Below, piece by piece: positions 17,743-26,683 of a stretch of 64,000 nucleotides of DNA. The notes below the pieces were generated by a model. That model ran no database searches and was not told the origin of the DNA. It saw only the letters and a list, made by a program, of their open reading frames with translations. The translations under genes were made by a program, and so were the position numbers. This stretch comes from Planctomycetaceae bacterium. Its GTDB lineage: Bacteria > Planctomycetota > Planctomycetia > Planctomycetales > Planctomycetaceae. The stretch lies in the NCBI GenBank assembly GCA_014762625.1, contig JABURQ010000012.1, forward strand, positions 16,716-80,715, read 5' to 3'. The first letter of the stretch is position 1. Each line of letters opens with the position of its first letter.

Positions 17743-19455
17743 ATGAGTATCGTTAAAGGATCGACCGAAAAGGTACCACCTCATGATACAGACTCGGAAC
17801 GGACGATTCTCGGCTCGATTCTGGTAGACCCGGAACGCTCGATTCAGGAATCGAGATTTCTGAATGCAAGCGATTTCTATGTTCTTCAAAATCAGAAATT
17901 TTTTCAGGCAATTCGTCACCTCAGCAACGAACGTGATGAAATCAACCCGCTCACCGTGGCGGAATACTTGGAGAAGTCTGGGCAACTCCATAAGGATGAG
18001 GACGTTCCCGCGTTGGCAAACCTGATGGAATATGCCGACCCGCAGATGGTGAATCGGATGTCACGCAAAGTTCACGAACTGCGAGAGCGTCGCGAAGCGA
18101 TTCAGCAGGCTCGCGAAATCGAGCGGCTTGCCTATGACCCGTCTGTTTCTATAGCCGACCTGAAGGCGGAAGCCTTTGAACTCTCCAAAGGTGGGACCGA
18201 TGCAAAAGAGCGGTTCCCATCGTTCACGGCGGCAGAACTGGACGCGGGAGATTTTGAGCTTGAATATCTCATTCCGGGTTTTCTGGTGAAGGGGCAACCG
18301 GGCCTCTATGTCGGACCTCAGAAGACATTGAAGACGAACACGGCAATCGACCTTGTGTTGAGCATCGCCAGCGGGTTCCCATTCCTGGGTGATTTTCGCG
18401 TGAATGGAAAACATAAAGCAGCATTCGTCAGCGGCGAATCTGGCAAGGCGACGATTCAAGAGACCGCACGACGGATTGCATTGAGCAAAGGGCAACCGCT
18501 TAAAAACTTTGACGGCCTCCACTTTGTATTCAACCTCCCGAGTCTCACCTCGGACGAAGATTTGCACCACTTACGGCACCTCATTGAAGACAACGGAATC
18601 GAGTTTCTGTTTCTGGATCCGCTCTATCTGATGTTGGACGGCATTGGAGACTCAGCGGGCAACCTGTTTGCCGTGGGACCGCTCTTGCGGCGTCTCGGTG
18701 AAATGATGGAAGAACTCGAGGTGACGGTTCTGCTATGTCACCACACGAAAAATCGAGACCGTTCCCGGATGTACGAACCGACCGAACTCGAGGACATCGC
18801 CTGGGCAGGCTTCCGGGAATTTGCTCGGCAATGGATTCTACTTTCCAGGCGTTCTGCGTATGACCCGGATTCAGGCGGACATCATAAGTTGTGGTTGAAC
18901 GCGGGCGGCTCGGCAGGCCACAGCAATTTATGGGGCATCGACATCACAGAGGGACGCCGAACCGATGAAGGCGGGCGACGCTGGGACGTTCATACATTGA
19001 CCGCATCCGAAGCGATTGCCAGTACCATAGACCAAGAGGCCGAACGCGAACAAGAGGCCAAGCAAGCCAAGCAGGAACGTCGAGACCGTGAAGACCGGGA
19101 AAGCGTCCTGGAGGCTCTCAAGCGATTCCCAGACGGCGAAGCCGTTTCTCAGATTGCGACAGCGGCGAAGCTCCCCAACAAACGAGCCACGGTCGCTCTG
19201 ATGGACCTCCACGACTCCAAGCAAGTCGAACAAACCGAAGTCACACGGTCCAACAATCAGTCTTATCCCGCATGGAAGCTTGCCACTCGGAACCAGTCGG
19301 AATCAGTCGGAAAATTACCTGAATTCCGGGTGGCTCACGAGCACAAAAGACACTCGGACTCATCCCCCCTATGGGGGGTGAGTGAGTGTGTGTGTGAGTG
19401 TGAGGGAGAGTGTGAGTGTCGCCAGTCGGACAAAAATCCGAGTGGCTCACGGTAA
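17743..19455 (+). CDS. DnaB-N domain fused to RepA-like RecA-fold ATPase
   Basis: A 570-residue protein. Residues about 12-125 match the DnaB N-terminal domain (SERTILGSILVDPE, FQAIRHLSNERDEINPLTVA). From about 175 follows a RecA-like ATPase of the RepA/AAA_25 class: a variant P-loop GPQKTLKT at 191-198, FVSGESGKA, a Walker B FLFLDP, and VTVLLCHHTKN. A helix-turn-helix-like region lies near 450-490, and the C-terminal tail is low-complexity, Glu/Cys-rich (SECVCECEGECEC, from a GT/GA-rich tract at 19379-19420). It is likely the island's replication helicase or primase-helicase. The P-loop departs from the usual GxxxxGKS/T, but this is frequent in this class. Confidence 0.82.
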   Translation: MSIVKGSTEKVPPHDTDSERTILGSILVDPERSIQESRFLNASDFYVLQNQKFFQAIRHLSNERDEINPLTVAEYLEKSGQLHKDEDVPALANLMEYADPQMVNRMSRKVHELRERREAIQQAREIERLAYDPSVSIADLKAEAFELSKGGTDAKERFPSFTAAELDAGDFELEYLIPGFLVKGQPGLYVGPQKTLKTNTAIDLVLSIASGFPFLGDFRVNGKHKAAFVSGESGKATIQETARRIALSKGQPLKNFDGLHFVFNLPSLTSDEDLHHLRHLIEDNGIEFLFLDPLYLMLDGIGDSAGNLFAVGPLLRRLGEMMEELEVTVLLCHHTKNRDRSRMYEPTELEDIAWAGFREFARQWILLSRRSAYDPDSGGHHKLWLNAGGSAGHSNLWGIDITEGRRTDEGGRRWDVHTLTASEAIASTIDQEAEREQEAKQAKQERRDREDRESVLEALKRFPDGEAVSQIATAAKLPNKRATVALMDLHDSKQVEQTEVTRSNNQSYPAWKLATRNQSESVGKLPEFRVAHEHKRHSDSSPLWGVSECVCECEGECECRQSDKNPSGSR

Positions 19456-19631
19456 GGATTCATTGAAACATCACCTGACGGGAAGCAATGAAGCAACGAT
19501 TCACAGTCACGCTGGAAGTTCAAACTTCCGAGATTCCGCGAATCATCCGGTTGCGTCGGTTTCTGAAATGGTCGTAACCGAGGGCGGTATTTGATCGAAC
19601 AAACCACCGATTCATCACTGAAAGCTATCTC

Positions 19632-19811
19632 ATGAACTCCATCCGCTGCCCCGCATGTAAATCACTGGACCACCACCACGAAGCGGACAACCGCTCTCAA
19701 TGTGATCGTTGCCGGTGGCGTTTCATCATCGATGACTCGGGAATGGCTTGCGAGCTATTTTCATGGACAACGGCAAGCCGACAGCGAAGCCGTCTGAAAT
19801 TGGAAAAGTGA
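19632..19811 (+). CDS. Small zinc-ribbon-like protein (59 residues)
   Basis: A short frame starting MNSIRCPACKSLDHHHEADN has Cys6/Cys9 and Cys24/Cys27 (CDRC), a compact zinc ribbon, followed by a basic tail (SRQRSRLKLEK). It sits between the helicase and integrase genes on the same strand. No strong ribosome binding site is seen (CATCTC upstream). The two CxxC pairs at ribbon spacing argue that it is real. Function unknown; perhaps DNA-binding. Confidence 0.5.
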   Translation: MNSIRCPACKSLDHHHEADNRSQCDRCRWRFIIDDSGMACELFSWTTASRQRSRLKLEK

Positions 19812-19928
19812 TGATCCATTGTGTTCCAAATTGCGGTAGTGTCGCAATCAACGCTACCGGTTTGTCGGACCAACTAACTCGAAAGCAATCATTTCGACAA
19901 CTGGCTCTTCTAAGAAAGGAAACTTTTT

Positions 19929-21260
19929 ATGGCGTCTGTCTCCACTGCCAATAACGGCACGCGACGCATCCAGTTCACCGATCCCAACGGCAAACGTCGC
20001 ACGCTCTATCTCGGCAAGATTCCGAAGCGAAACGCCGATCAGGTCCGGTTTCGAGTCGAACAACTCCTGGCCGCAAGAATCTCCAGTTCCCCAGCCACAC
20101 CGGATTGTGCCGACTGGTTGAATGGCATCGATGATGTGCTTCACGAGAAGCTCGCGAACGTCGGGTTGATCGATCCTCGAGAGCCGGAGGAAGTCGTGAG
20201 GCTGGGGGAGTGGCTTGATTCGCATGTGGAGGGAAGGAACGATCTCAAGGGCTCCTCGAAAACCGTCCACGGTCACACGGTACGGAATCTGAAAGCATAC
20301 TTCGGAGCGGATCGAGACGTGCGGGATATTAGCCATGCCGATGCCGATGACTTCCTGCAGTGGTTGATCGGTACGAAATTCGGAAAGCGAGAGAAACGCT
20401 TATCCTCGACCACGGTCCACAAGCGGATTCAGATTTCTCGATCATTCTTCCGCACGATGATGCGGCACAAACTCATTAACGAGAATCCATTTGACGGAGT
20501 GAAAGCTCCAGCTGCCGTCGTCAAGAATCGCGAACGCTTCGTGACTCGAGAAGAGATCGCGGATGTGCTTGAGAAGTGTCCCAGTATTGATTGGAGGTTG
20601 ATCGTCTCACTGGCAAGATTTGGAGGTCTCCGCTGCCCATCTGAAGTTCTCTCTCTCCGGTGGGAAGATATCGACTGGTACGAGAAACGAATTATCGTTA
20701 CGAGTCCAAAGACTGAGCATCACCCCGACGGTGCAACTCGAAAAATCCCGCTCTTTCCAGAACTGCGAGAAGTGCTGAGCGAGGCCCACGAGCTGGCAAA
20801 GCCCGGAGCGGTCTATGTGGTTGACGAGCGTTTTAGACAGGCAGCTCAAGGCCCAAATGGATGGCAGAATGCGAATCTCCGGACCACATTTAAGAAGATC
20901 GTCAAGCGAGCTGGGCTGACTCCTTGGCCGAAACTCTTTCATAATCTGCGGGCATCTCAGGAAACCGAGCTGATACAATCGCATCCGATTCAAACGGTGA
21001 CAGCCTGGCTGGGAAACTCTCCCAAGACCGCCCTCAAGCACTATCTCCAGGTGCGAGAAGCTGACTTCGAGAAAGCGGTTCTAGGAAGCGACTCTCAGGC
21101 AACGCAGAATGCAACGCACAAAATGACGAAACAACGTGAAACAACGCAAAATGTGAATCATCCAAAACGACAAAACCCCGAAAAACATAGTGTTTCCCGG
21201 GGTTCGCGTGATGTACGGATGGACGTGGAGGGACTCGAACCCCCAACTTCTTCCTTGTAA
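19929..21260 (+). CDS. Tyrosine recombinase/integrase of the island
   Basis: A 443-residue integrase. The N-terminal 70 residues (GTRRIQFTDPNGKRRTLYLG) form an arm-type binding module, about 90-185 the SAM-like core-binding domain, and 200-375 the catalytic domain. Catalytic residues: Arg in GGLRCPSEVLSLRW, the HNLRAS motif (His, Arg), TVTAWLG (Trp) and the nucleophile Tyr in KHYLQV. AAGGA lies upstream of the ATG with normal spacing. The last 13 codons (MDVEGLEPPTSSL) are encoded by the antisense strand of tRNA-Val, because the gene crosses attR. In the circular form it would gain about 101 residues (1774-2079), total 538. Confidence 0.93.
   Translation: MASVSTANNGTRRIQFTDPNGKRRTLYLGKIPKRNADQVRFRVEQLLAARISSSPATPDCADWLNGIDDVLHEKLANVGLIDPREPEEVVRLGEWLDSHVEGRNDLKGSSKTVHGHTVRNLKAYFGADRDVRDISHADADDFLQWLIGTKFGKREKRLSSTTVHKRIQISRSFFRTMMRHKLINENPFDGVKAPAAVVKNRERFVTREEIADVLEKCPSIDWRLIVSLARFGGLRCPSEVLSLRWEDIDWYEKRIIVTSPKTEHHPDGATRKIPLFPELREVLSEAHELAKPGAVYVVDERFRQAAQGPNGWQNANLRTTFKKIVKRAGLTPWPKLFHNLRASQETELIQSHPIQTVTAWLGNSPKTALKHYLQVREADFEKAVLGSDSQATQNATHKMTKQRETTQNVNHPKRQNPEKHSVSRGSRDVRMDVEGLEPPTSSL
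21172..21204 (-). terminator. Terminator-like hairpin downstream of tRNA-Val, inside int
   Basis: On the minus strand an imperfect hairpin (ACCCCGGGAAACAC against GTTTTTCGGGGT) ends in TTTTG, directly after the tRNA 3' end. The island thus supplies a replacement terminator for the tRNA it interrupts. The sequence lies inside the integrase coding region in the opposite direction. Confidence 0.5.
21219..21239. repeat. attR: 21-bp repeat completing the tRNA-Val gene
   Basis: Identical to 1753-1773. Here the bases form the 3' end of the intact tRNA-Val and also code for MDVEGLE of the integrase on the other strand. Confidence 0.88.
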
Positions 21261-21293
21261 GGGAAGCACTCTGACCAATTGAGTTACACGTCC
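21220..21293 (-). tRNA. tRNA-Val (anticodon UAC)
   Basis: The 74-nt minus-strand sequence folds as a cloverleaf: acceptor GGACGTG/CACGTCC, D-arm ACTC/GAGT, anticodon stem CTTCC/GGAAG with loop CTTACAA (anticodon TAC, reading GUA), T-arm GGGGG/CCCTC with loop TTCGAGT (one G-U pair). The discriminator base is A and CCA is not encoded. The island uses its 3' end as attachment site and restores it. Confidence 0.93.
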
Positions 21294-21304
21294 GGGTGTG
21301 ACGC

Positions 21305-21332
21305 ATTGTAGCGTGATTGCCGAATCACGCAA
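21305..21332 (-). promoter_or_regulatory. Sigma-70-type promoter of tRNA-Val
   Basis: On the minus strand TTGCGT (21327-21332) and TACAAT (21305-21310) are separated by 16 bp. The tRNA 5' end lies 11 nt after the -10 box, as expected for a short leader. Confidence 0.6.
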
Positions 21333-21638
21333 ACAGGCAACCGCCTCACCATCCGACAAATTTTTTAAGGAGCAGGTTCACTCCCATCACGAGCTGAAGT
21401 GACGATTCGGGTTCCTCTTTTCGTACCTCTATCATGTTCCGTATCTCCGGCATCGGCATTTCCTCAGGTTCGGCGGTGGTTGCAGTGTTCGTAAGTAATT
21501 CCTGACCTTGACGAACAAATCACACGATACGGAGATGCCTCCGATGAATTCCGGGCTCGATGATCGGTGAATCCGGCGGCGAAGCGGGCGACGACATCGC
21601 GAGGAAAGTCAGGTTGAAAGTGAAGAGATCGACATTCG
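21333..21638. other. Intergenic region without a gene
   Basis: This region lies between the tRNA promoter and the stop of the transglutaminase-like gene. It has an imperfect inverted similarity (CCGTATCTCCGGCATCGG at 21430-21447 against ATACGGAGATGCCTCCGAT at 21527-21545), which may be a decayed terminator or repeat. No supported gene. Confidence 0.4.
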
Positions 21639-24521
21639 TCAGGCCCCTTGTAATTGAGCGAGGAGCGCTTTGTACCGATTGGCTTCCACGTCGGCTCCCG
21701 CCTGTTCAAATCGCATGATCCCTCGTTCGTACATTTTGATGCAATATTTACTCGGGCTATCTCCTCGCCGAGGCGGCACCTTCGGTAAAAACGCCTTGTA
21801 AAAGTTCAACAGATGCCGCGCATAATCGGGATTGGTATTCACCAGCACCTCCAAACGGTCGAGCATTTTCGGCACGTATCGTCCCTCTTCCGGAAACGCC
21901 ATGATCGTTTCCGCCAAGCCCTCAATCGCATCCAGTTCCCGATCCGCATCGATTAAATACCCCGTCATCATCAATCGCGCCTCGCTGGCGAGATCGGGAC
22001 GACCGGCAGACACATACAATGCGATCAGACGCTCGTACAGCGATATTTGATCTTTCAGATCCTCTTCGTACTGAATCAGCTGATCGAACACTTTCCAGGT
22101 GAAATCCGGGAAGTTCGTAAACGTCACAAACAATCGATCCAGCATCTTCCGCATCAACCGGGCATGTTTCGGATCGAGGTTCCCGCTCCCCGCCAGTTCG
22201 GAGAGTTGCAACCAGGCTTGCTCGTTCCCAGGGGAAAGCTGAATCACTTCGTTCAAATAGTCGAGCTGTTCATCGAGGCTGAATTTCCTCTTCTCTTTCA
22301 GAAACGAATAGGCCTTCATCGCGTGATCGGCCAGTCGTTTGGCGATCGGATCCAGCCCCACAGTATGCAAGCGAAGTTCCAAGTCCCGATCGGTGATCCA
22401 GGCTCCCGTTTGCGGATCCTGCAACTGACCGACGTAATATTTATCGCCTCGATACCGTCCGTGAGATTCGAGAGAGAAGTTGATGCCCGTTTTCGTGAGT
22501 TGCTTCAGTTCGACCCACATCACCCACGCGTGATAATCGCCGAACGCCGATTCTCCCCGCACGTATTCCGCCGGCACACCGAGACTCTTCCCTACCCGGG
22601 CCGCGTAGTCGGCCTGCATCGCACAAACACCTCCCAACGTTTTGATGTTTGACAGGGAATACATTTCTCCGTCGAGGCGGCATTCGCTGCTGGAAGTTTC
22701 GAGCATCACCGTGTCGTACGGAACTTCTGAATAACAACTGCCGAACATCTGCCGTTTTGGAAGGTAATTCTGCAAAGCCCAGGCGCGTTCCTCTCCCGGT
22801 GTCTTATGGTTGACGAGATGCACCATAAACTCCCACGGCACGAGTTGAGCGCGTCCCTGCATCACATTCTCATTCTCGACGAGATAATTGAAATTGTCGA
22901 TCGGGGAATCGAGCATCTCGTCCGGCATGACGGAATGCGTACGACGCTGGTGGCGAGCGTAATCGTAGACACCACGACCGGGGACATCCCACACGACGGC
23001 TGTCGCGATGGCCAACGCTCCATAGTCGGCAACACGTTCCGGATCGGCTTTCCAGAGATCGTAAATTACGCGGAGCGCCTCAACGGGACTGTCGTATTCC
23101 GGATTGATCGCAGTATACAACTCTTCTTTGATCTCCGGATGATCCTCAAACCAGGCATTCACTTTCTCGAGATCGGCACCGAACGCCGACTCGATTGAAT
23201 CCTGAAAATGAATTTGAAACCGGTTGGCATAGATGGCGCGGATCTCTTCGTAATGCTTTTTGTCGAAAAGGTTTCCCTCATCGTAATGTTCTTCAAGTTG
23301 CTGGTCGCCGAGCGGATCTTTCCGATCTTCTCCCCCCGACAACATCTTCTCGGAAGCATCGTCGAGCAGTTTTGAAGAGGAGTCGGCGGAAGCGACCGTC
23401 GCATCGAAGTCATTCGTGGAAGCGACCGCCGTCCCCAACACAAACGCCAGTTTGAAATGCAGCCCTTCCTCGACCCCCGCCGCCACCACCAGCACACGAT
23501 CGTCCCGGTAAATTTTTGTCGGAACGGTAAAGGGATCGGATTCATCGAACAGTTTGGAGAGATCGGGTTTGACCATCTCCAAATCGCGATCGAGAGCACT
23601 CTTCGATTCGTACGCATACACATCAAGACGATCCCGTCCCGCACGCATCACGTAACCTTTGCCGGTAAACTTTCCGGTCGCTTCCCTCCCCAAGTGCTCC
23701 AGTTTGACATCACGATCCGCCAATAATCCGCTCAGACGCTCGACCGGATCGTAGGATTTCACACGCACCTGAAACGTGCGGCTCGCGGAGAGTTCCGAAC
23801 CGTTGATTTCGGTTACTTTGACTTCGAGGGGCAACGTCCGATTGACCAGTTCCTCGGGGGGATTCCAACTGATCACACCAAACTGCGCGTCAATCTTCGC
23901 TCCCGGTGGAACATCGCCGACCAACTCGAAGTGATAATCATCTGCCGGCAGATCAGGATCGACGACATTGATGGGAATGCGCGTCGTTTGCCCCGTTCTG
24001 ATTTCCTGGGTTTCGACGTATTCGATTTCGGGGGCTGTCGGCTGTTCGGTGACGACGATTTTGAACTGCTGCCGGCTGACGTTGGACGGATTCACGAGCG
24101 GTCGAGCTTCGATCCCTAACTCATATTCCCCCGGACCGTCATTTTCCTGAGGCGTCCACCGAAACGTTCCCGATTCGGCATCGATGACGGCTCCTTCTGG
24201 AGCTCGCACCAGAGAGAGTTTGACGTCCTGGGGGTGAGCCGACTCACTGGAAAAAGGAATCTCGAACGACAGTTCAGTCAACTCGGCAACGCTTTTGTCG
24301 TCGATCGTCCCCAGAGTCAGCCCCATTACAGCTTGCTGTTGCTGCCAGACGTAAAACAAGCCTCCTGCTGCCGAGGCTAGTATCAGAAAAATCAGCATCA
24401 ATGGAGACCGCCAGAAAGGCGTCTTTCTGCGCCGAACTCTCCTGGAGACATTCGGTGCGGCGGTATCGATCGAAAAATCACTCGGAACAGGCGAATCGGA
24501 CGAGGGACGATCTTGAGACAT
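21639..24521 (-). CDS. Large membrane-anchored transglutaminase-like protein
   Basis: A 960-residue protein. A basic cytoplasmic stretch (VRRRKTPFWR) precedes one membrane helix (about 41-62). Two Ig/cadherin-like putative beta modules follow (about 80-255; IDAESGTFRWTP, IDAQFGVISWNP are typical of the 'putative Ig' domain). The transglutaminase-like core has Cys in LGGVCAMQADYAARVG (about 629) and His in FGDYHAWVMW (about 662), followed by a helical TPR-like C-terminus (about 750-960). The C-H pair with a following aromatic region fits a papain-fold peptidase or transglutaminase facing the periplasm. Substrate unknown. ATG at 24521 agrees with the membrane anchor. Confidence 0.82.
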   Translation of the reverse strand: MSQDRPSSDSPVPSDFSIDTAAPNVSRRVRRRKTPFWRSPLMLIFLILASAAGGLFYVWQQQQAVMGLTLGTIDDKSVAELTELSFEIPFSSESAHPQDVKLSLVRAPEGAVIDAESGTFRWTPQENDGPGEYELGIEARPLVNPSNVSRQQFKIVVTEQPTAPEIEYVETQEIRTGQTTRIPINVVDPDLPADDYHFELVGDVPPGAKIDAQFGVISWNPPEELVNRTLPLEVKVTEINGSELSASRTFQVRVKSYDPVERLSGLLADRDVKLEHLGREATGKFTGKGYVMRAGRDRLDVYAYESKSALDRDLEMVKPDLSKLFDESDPFTVPTKIYRDDRVLVVAAGVEEGLHFKLAFVLGTAVASTNDFDATVASADSSSKLLDDASEKMLSGGEDRKDPLGDQQLEEHYDEGNLFDKKHYEEIRAIYANRFQIHFQDSIESAFGADLEKVNAWFEDHPEIKEELYTAINPEYDSPVEALRVIYDLWKADPERVADYGALAIATAVVWDVPGRGVYDYARHQRRTHSVMPDEMLDSPIDNFNYLVENENVMQGRAQLVPWEFMVHLVNHKTPGEERAWALQNYLPKRQMFGSCYSEVPYDTVMLETSSSECRLDGEMYSLSNIKTLGGVCAMQADYAARVGKSLGVPAEYVRGESAFGDYHAWVMWVELKQLTKTGINFSLESHGRYRGDKYYVGQLQDPQTGAWITDRDLELRLHTVGLDPIAKRLADHAMKAYSFLKEKRKFSLDEQLDYLNEVIQLSPGNEQAWLQLSELAGSGNLDPKHARLMRKMLDRLFVTFTNFPDFTWKVFDQLIQYEEDLKDQISLYERLIALYVSAGRPDLASEARLMMTGYLIDADRELDAIEGLAETIMAFPEEGRYVPKMLDRLEVLVNTNPDYARHLLNFYKAFLPKVPPRRGDSPSKYCIKMYERGIMRFEQAGADVEANRYKALLAQLQGA

Positions 24522-24678
24522 AAAAAACCTGCCTGGAAGAATTGATCATGTGAGGGCAATAAAGCGCATGATCAATTTTACATTACAGGTTGCAATTCTC
24601 AAGATGTTGGCACAACTTGAGCGGGATTTCGAGCTCCCAATCTGATGCCGTGACGCTTCAAAAACCGCTGAAAATTGC

Positions 24679-26325
24679 TTATCGCACGAGAAAATTCAGG
24701 GAATAATTAGCGCGTTTCCCCGAGGTCTGGTCCTCGATCACAAGTTGCAAAATGTACGCTCCGGGGGAGAGTCGTTCCGGGAGACGATATTTGTAACCCT
24801 GCATAAAGTCCGTACGGTGAGTGTGGCAGAGATCTTCCGTGGTGTCGTACTCGACCAGATCAACCGGCTGACCGTCCGGCCCCGCCTGCACCAGACGAAC
24901 CGCCGACTTGAGGACGGTCCGATACTTCCCTTCCGGAGTCTGCTGGCTTTTGAAATTATCGAGTTCGCAATAAACCAGAATTTCCTGTCCCGGCGTAAAT
25001 TCTTCACGCTCGAAACGGGTAAAGGTTCCGAAACTTTCGATCTCCGAGCAGAGCGCGGCATTCCGAATCACGAGCTGCGCGTCTCCCTGAATCGATTGAA
25101 TGGCGTTTCGTAATTGCTCCAGAGCCACCGTCGTCCGGTGCGACTTGTTGGGATAGTTCGGGTGGTCCAGATAGTTCGAGAGCGCCCAGATCGTCCGCGT
25201 CCAGAACGCCTGTTCGTTCGGCGCGATTCCCGGAATCGCCGTCAGAGCACGCTCTTCCTGTCCCGAAAGCAGATACAACAACCGAAGATCGACGTGTCGA
25301 TTGATGTGTTGTTGCCGAGACTCCTCGGAAGTCCCCGGAACTGACGATGCTGCCAATGCCTCCGCACGGGAAATCAACAGGCTCAATTCCGGACCGCTCA
25401 AATCTTTCCCGGAGGAAGAGCTCTGCACATGGCTTCGTTCCATGATCGGCGAGTTAGAGTCCGTTTGAGTCAATCGGGCTGACGAAGAACTTTCATGGTG
25501 CAAAGGGTGGTTGTCCAGCTTGTAATGGGATGTATCGACCTTGCTCGAAGCAGGTCGAATGATGGGGAGCTGATCGCTTCTCGAGACGGCAGGAGAAACG
25601 CGAATTCCGTGACTCGTCCCGGCGTCAGCGTCTTGCGAAACTTTCTTCGCAGCTGGAACTCGAGCGACCGCTGGTTGTGAGGGAGTCGGAAAAGGGCGAG
25701 CTTGACGACTCTGGTCGGCAATGCGTGCGCTTCCCTGAGCGTCGAGTCCCTGTTGTTGACGCAAAAACGGATTCTTAGGATCGACGGAAGTAGATTCCGA
25801 GACGGTTCGCACGGCGGGTCTCGGAGACGACGTACGGTAATTGGCCGGAACGGCATTCACGGGAGGTCGCGACCAGGGATTGACCTGCCCCGCGGATGAC
25901 GATCGACCGGCCTCCTCCTGAGAGACGGCGAATTGCTGTAAACGTTCGCGGGCCTGTTGATCGGTCAATCCGGCGAATGATCTGATGTAGGACTGTCGTT
26001 GTTGTACCGGATATTGACGAGAAGTTTCCACGATCTGACGACGGGTAACATCAGAAATCGGACGATCCGTCATCTCATTAATCGGAGTCGTGCCGGAATC
26101 CTCCTCCTTCTCCTTGCCGAAATCGAGAGGTGATTTCAGGTCAAAAGGAGATCGGAAGAAACTGGACTTCTTCGGCTGCCGCTCTGGTACTGACTCGGCT
26201 TCTGATTTTGAACTGAAAGGATTCCACCCCCATTGCGCGGAGGCGGGAAGAACGGTCATCCCACTAATCCCGCAGCCCAGGAGAAAAATCGCCAACGATT
26301 TCTTGGTCAGTGTTTCCATTCGCAT
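24679..26325 (-). CDS. Secreted protein of unknown function
   Basis: About 548 residues from the chosen start. The first 30 residues (KKSLAIFLLGCGISGMTVLPASA) are a signal peptide. The middle is a Ser/Pro/Arg/Gln-rich, probably disordered stretch, and the last 200 residues look folded (HVDLRLLYLLSGQEERA, then beta strands such as GQEILVYCELDNF). An upstream in-frame start at 26433 would put the signal peptide inside the protein, so 26325, preceded by GGAAGGG, is preferred. The upstream neighbour on the other strand is nadE. No family recognised. Confidence 0.7.
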   Translation of the reverse strand: MRMETLTKKSLAIFLLGCGISGMTVLPASAQWGWNPFSSKSEAESVPERQPKKSSFFRSPFDLKSPLDFGKEKEEDSGTTPINEMTDRPISDVTRRQIVETSRQYPVQQRQSYIRSFAGLTDQQARERLQQFAVSQEEAGRSSSAGQVNPWSRPPVNAVPANYRTSSPRPAVRTVSESTSVDPKNPFLRQQQGLDAQGSARIADQSRQARPFPTPSQPAVARVPAAKKVSQDADAGTSHGIRVSPAVSRSDQLPIIRPASSKVDTSHYKLDNHPLHHESSSSARLTQTDSNSPIMERSHVQSSSSGKDLSGPELSLLISRAEALAASSVPGTSEESRQQHINRHVDLRLLYLLSGQEERALTAIPGIAPNEQAFWTRTIWALSNYLDHPNYPNKSHRTTVALEQLRNAIQSIQGDAQLVIRNAALCSEIESFGTFTRFEREEFTPGQEILVYCELDNFKSQQTPEGKYRTVLKSAVRLVQAGPDGQPVDLVEYDTTEDLCHTHRTDFMQGYKYRLPERLSPGAYILQLVIEDQTSGKRANYSLNFLVR

Positions 26326-26683
26326 TACGTCGTTCCCTTCCGTGGGAGCCGAAGATTCAATTAGGATATAGGAGCAAACTCCGCAGCGCGCGACCGCGGG
26401 GGGATAAGTCCGCCTGCAGGAGAGGCCTTGCATACAGTCGAATTCGACGCTCGACAGGCCTCATCCGCAGGAAAAGCGGTTTTTTTCATCAAAACCCGTC
26501 CGAGCTGTATAACACGAACCTTCCATTTTACCTGACCGGAACGCCAATTCAGGGACTTTCCCTATATTGCCTATCCGGCAATCCTGCATCAAAATCCCGA
26601 CCCCAGGCGGAACACCGCTCACTTGAAGTGTCTATCGCGAGTCGGGATCGAAACCTAAAACGTCTCTCAACGGTGACAAAATC
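26326..26683. other. Divergent intergenic region before nadE
   Basis: 358 nt between two divergent genes. It must contain both promoters. I see AT-rich patches (TTTTTTTCATCAAAA near 26480) but no clear -35/-10 pair, RNA gene or additional coding frame. Confidence 0.4.

Larger units (their letters stand above)
1753..21239. mobile_element. Integrative genomic island (defence island) in tRNA-Val
   Basis: The element is bounded by 21-bp direct repeats (attL 1753-1773, attR 21219-21239). It carries a tyrosine recombinase ending in attR, an AlpA/excisionase-like helix-turn-helix protein and a DnaB-N/RepA-like helicase. Cargo is a type III restriction-modification operon with dinD, a Septu-like ATPase/HNH pair, two further predicted nucleases and several unknown genes. 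Several cargo genes (2145-4463, dinD, the ATPase/HNH pair) look more AT-rich than the core. No conjugation genes are visible, so transfer would depend on other elements or on packaging by a phage. Confidence 0.85.

Noticed and set aside
19748..19954. 68-residue frame between the zinc-ribbon gene and the integrase
   Set aside because: It overlaps the more plausible CxxC protein (19632-19811) and runs into the integrase start; no motif supports it.
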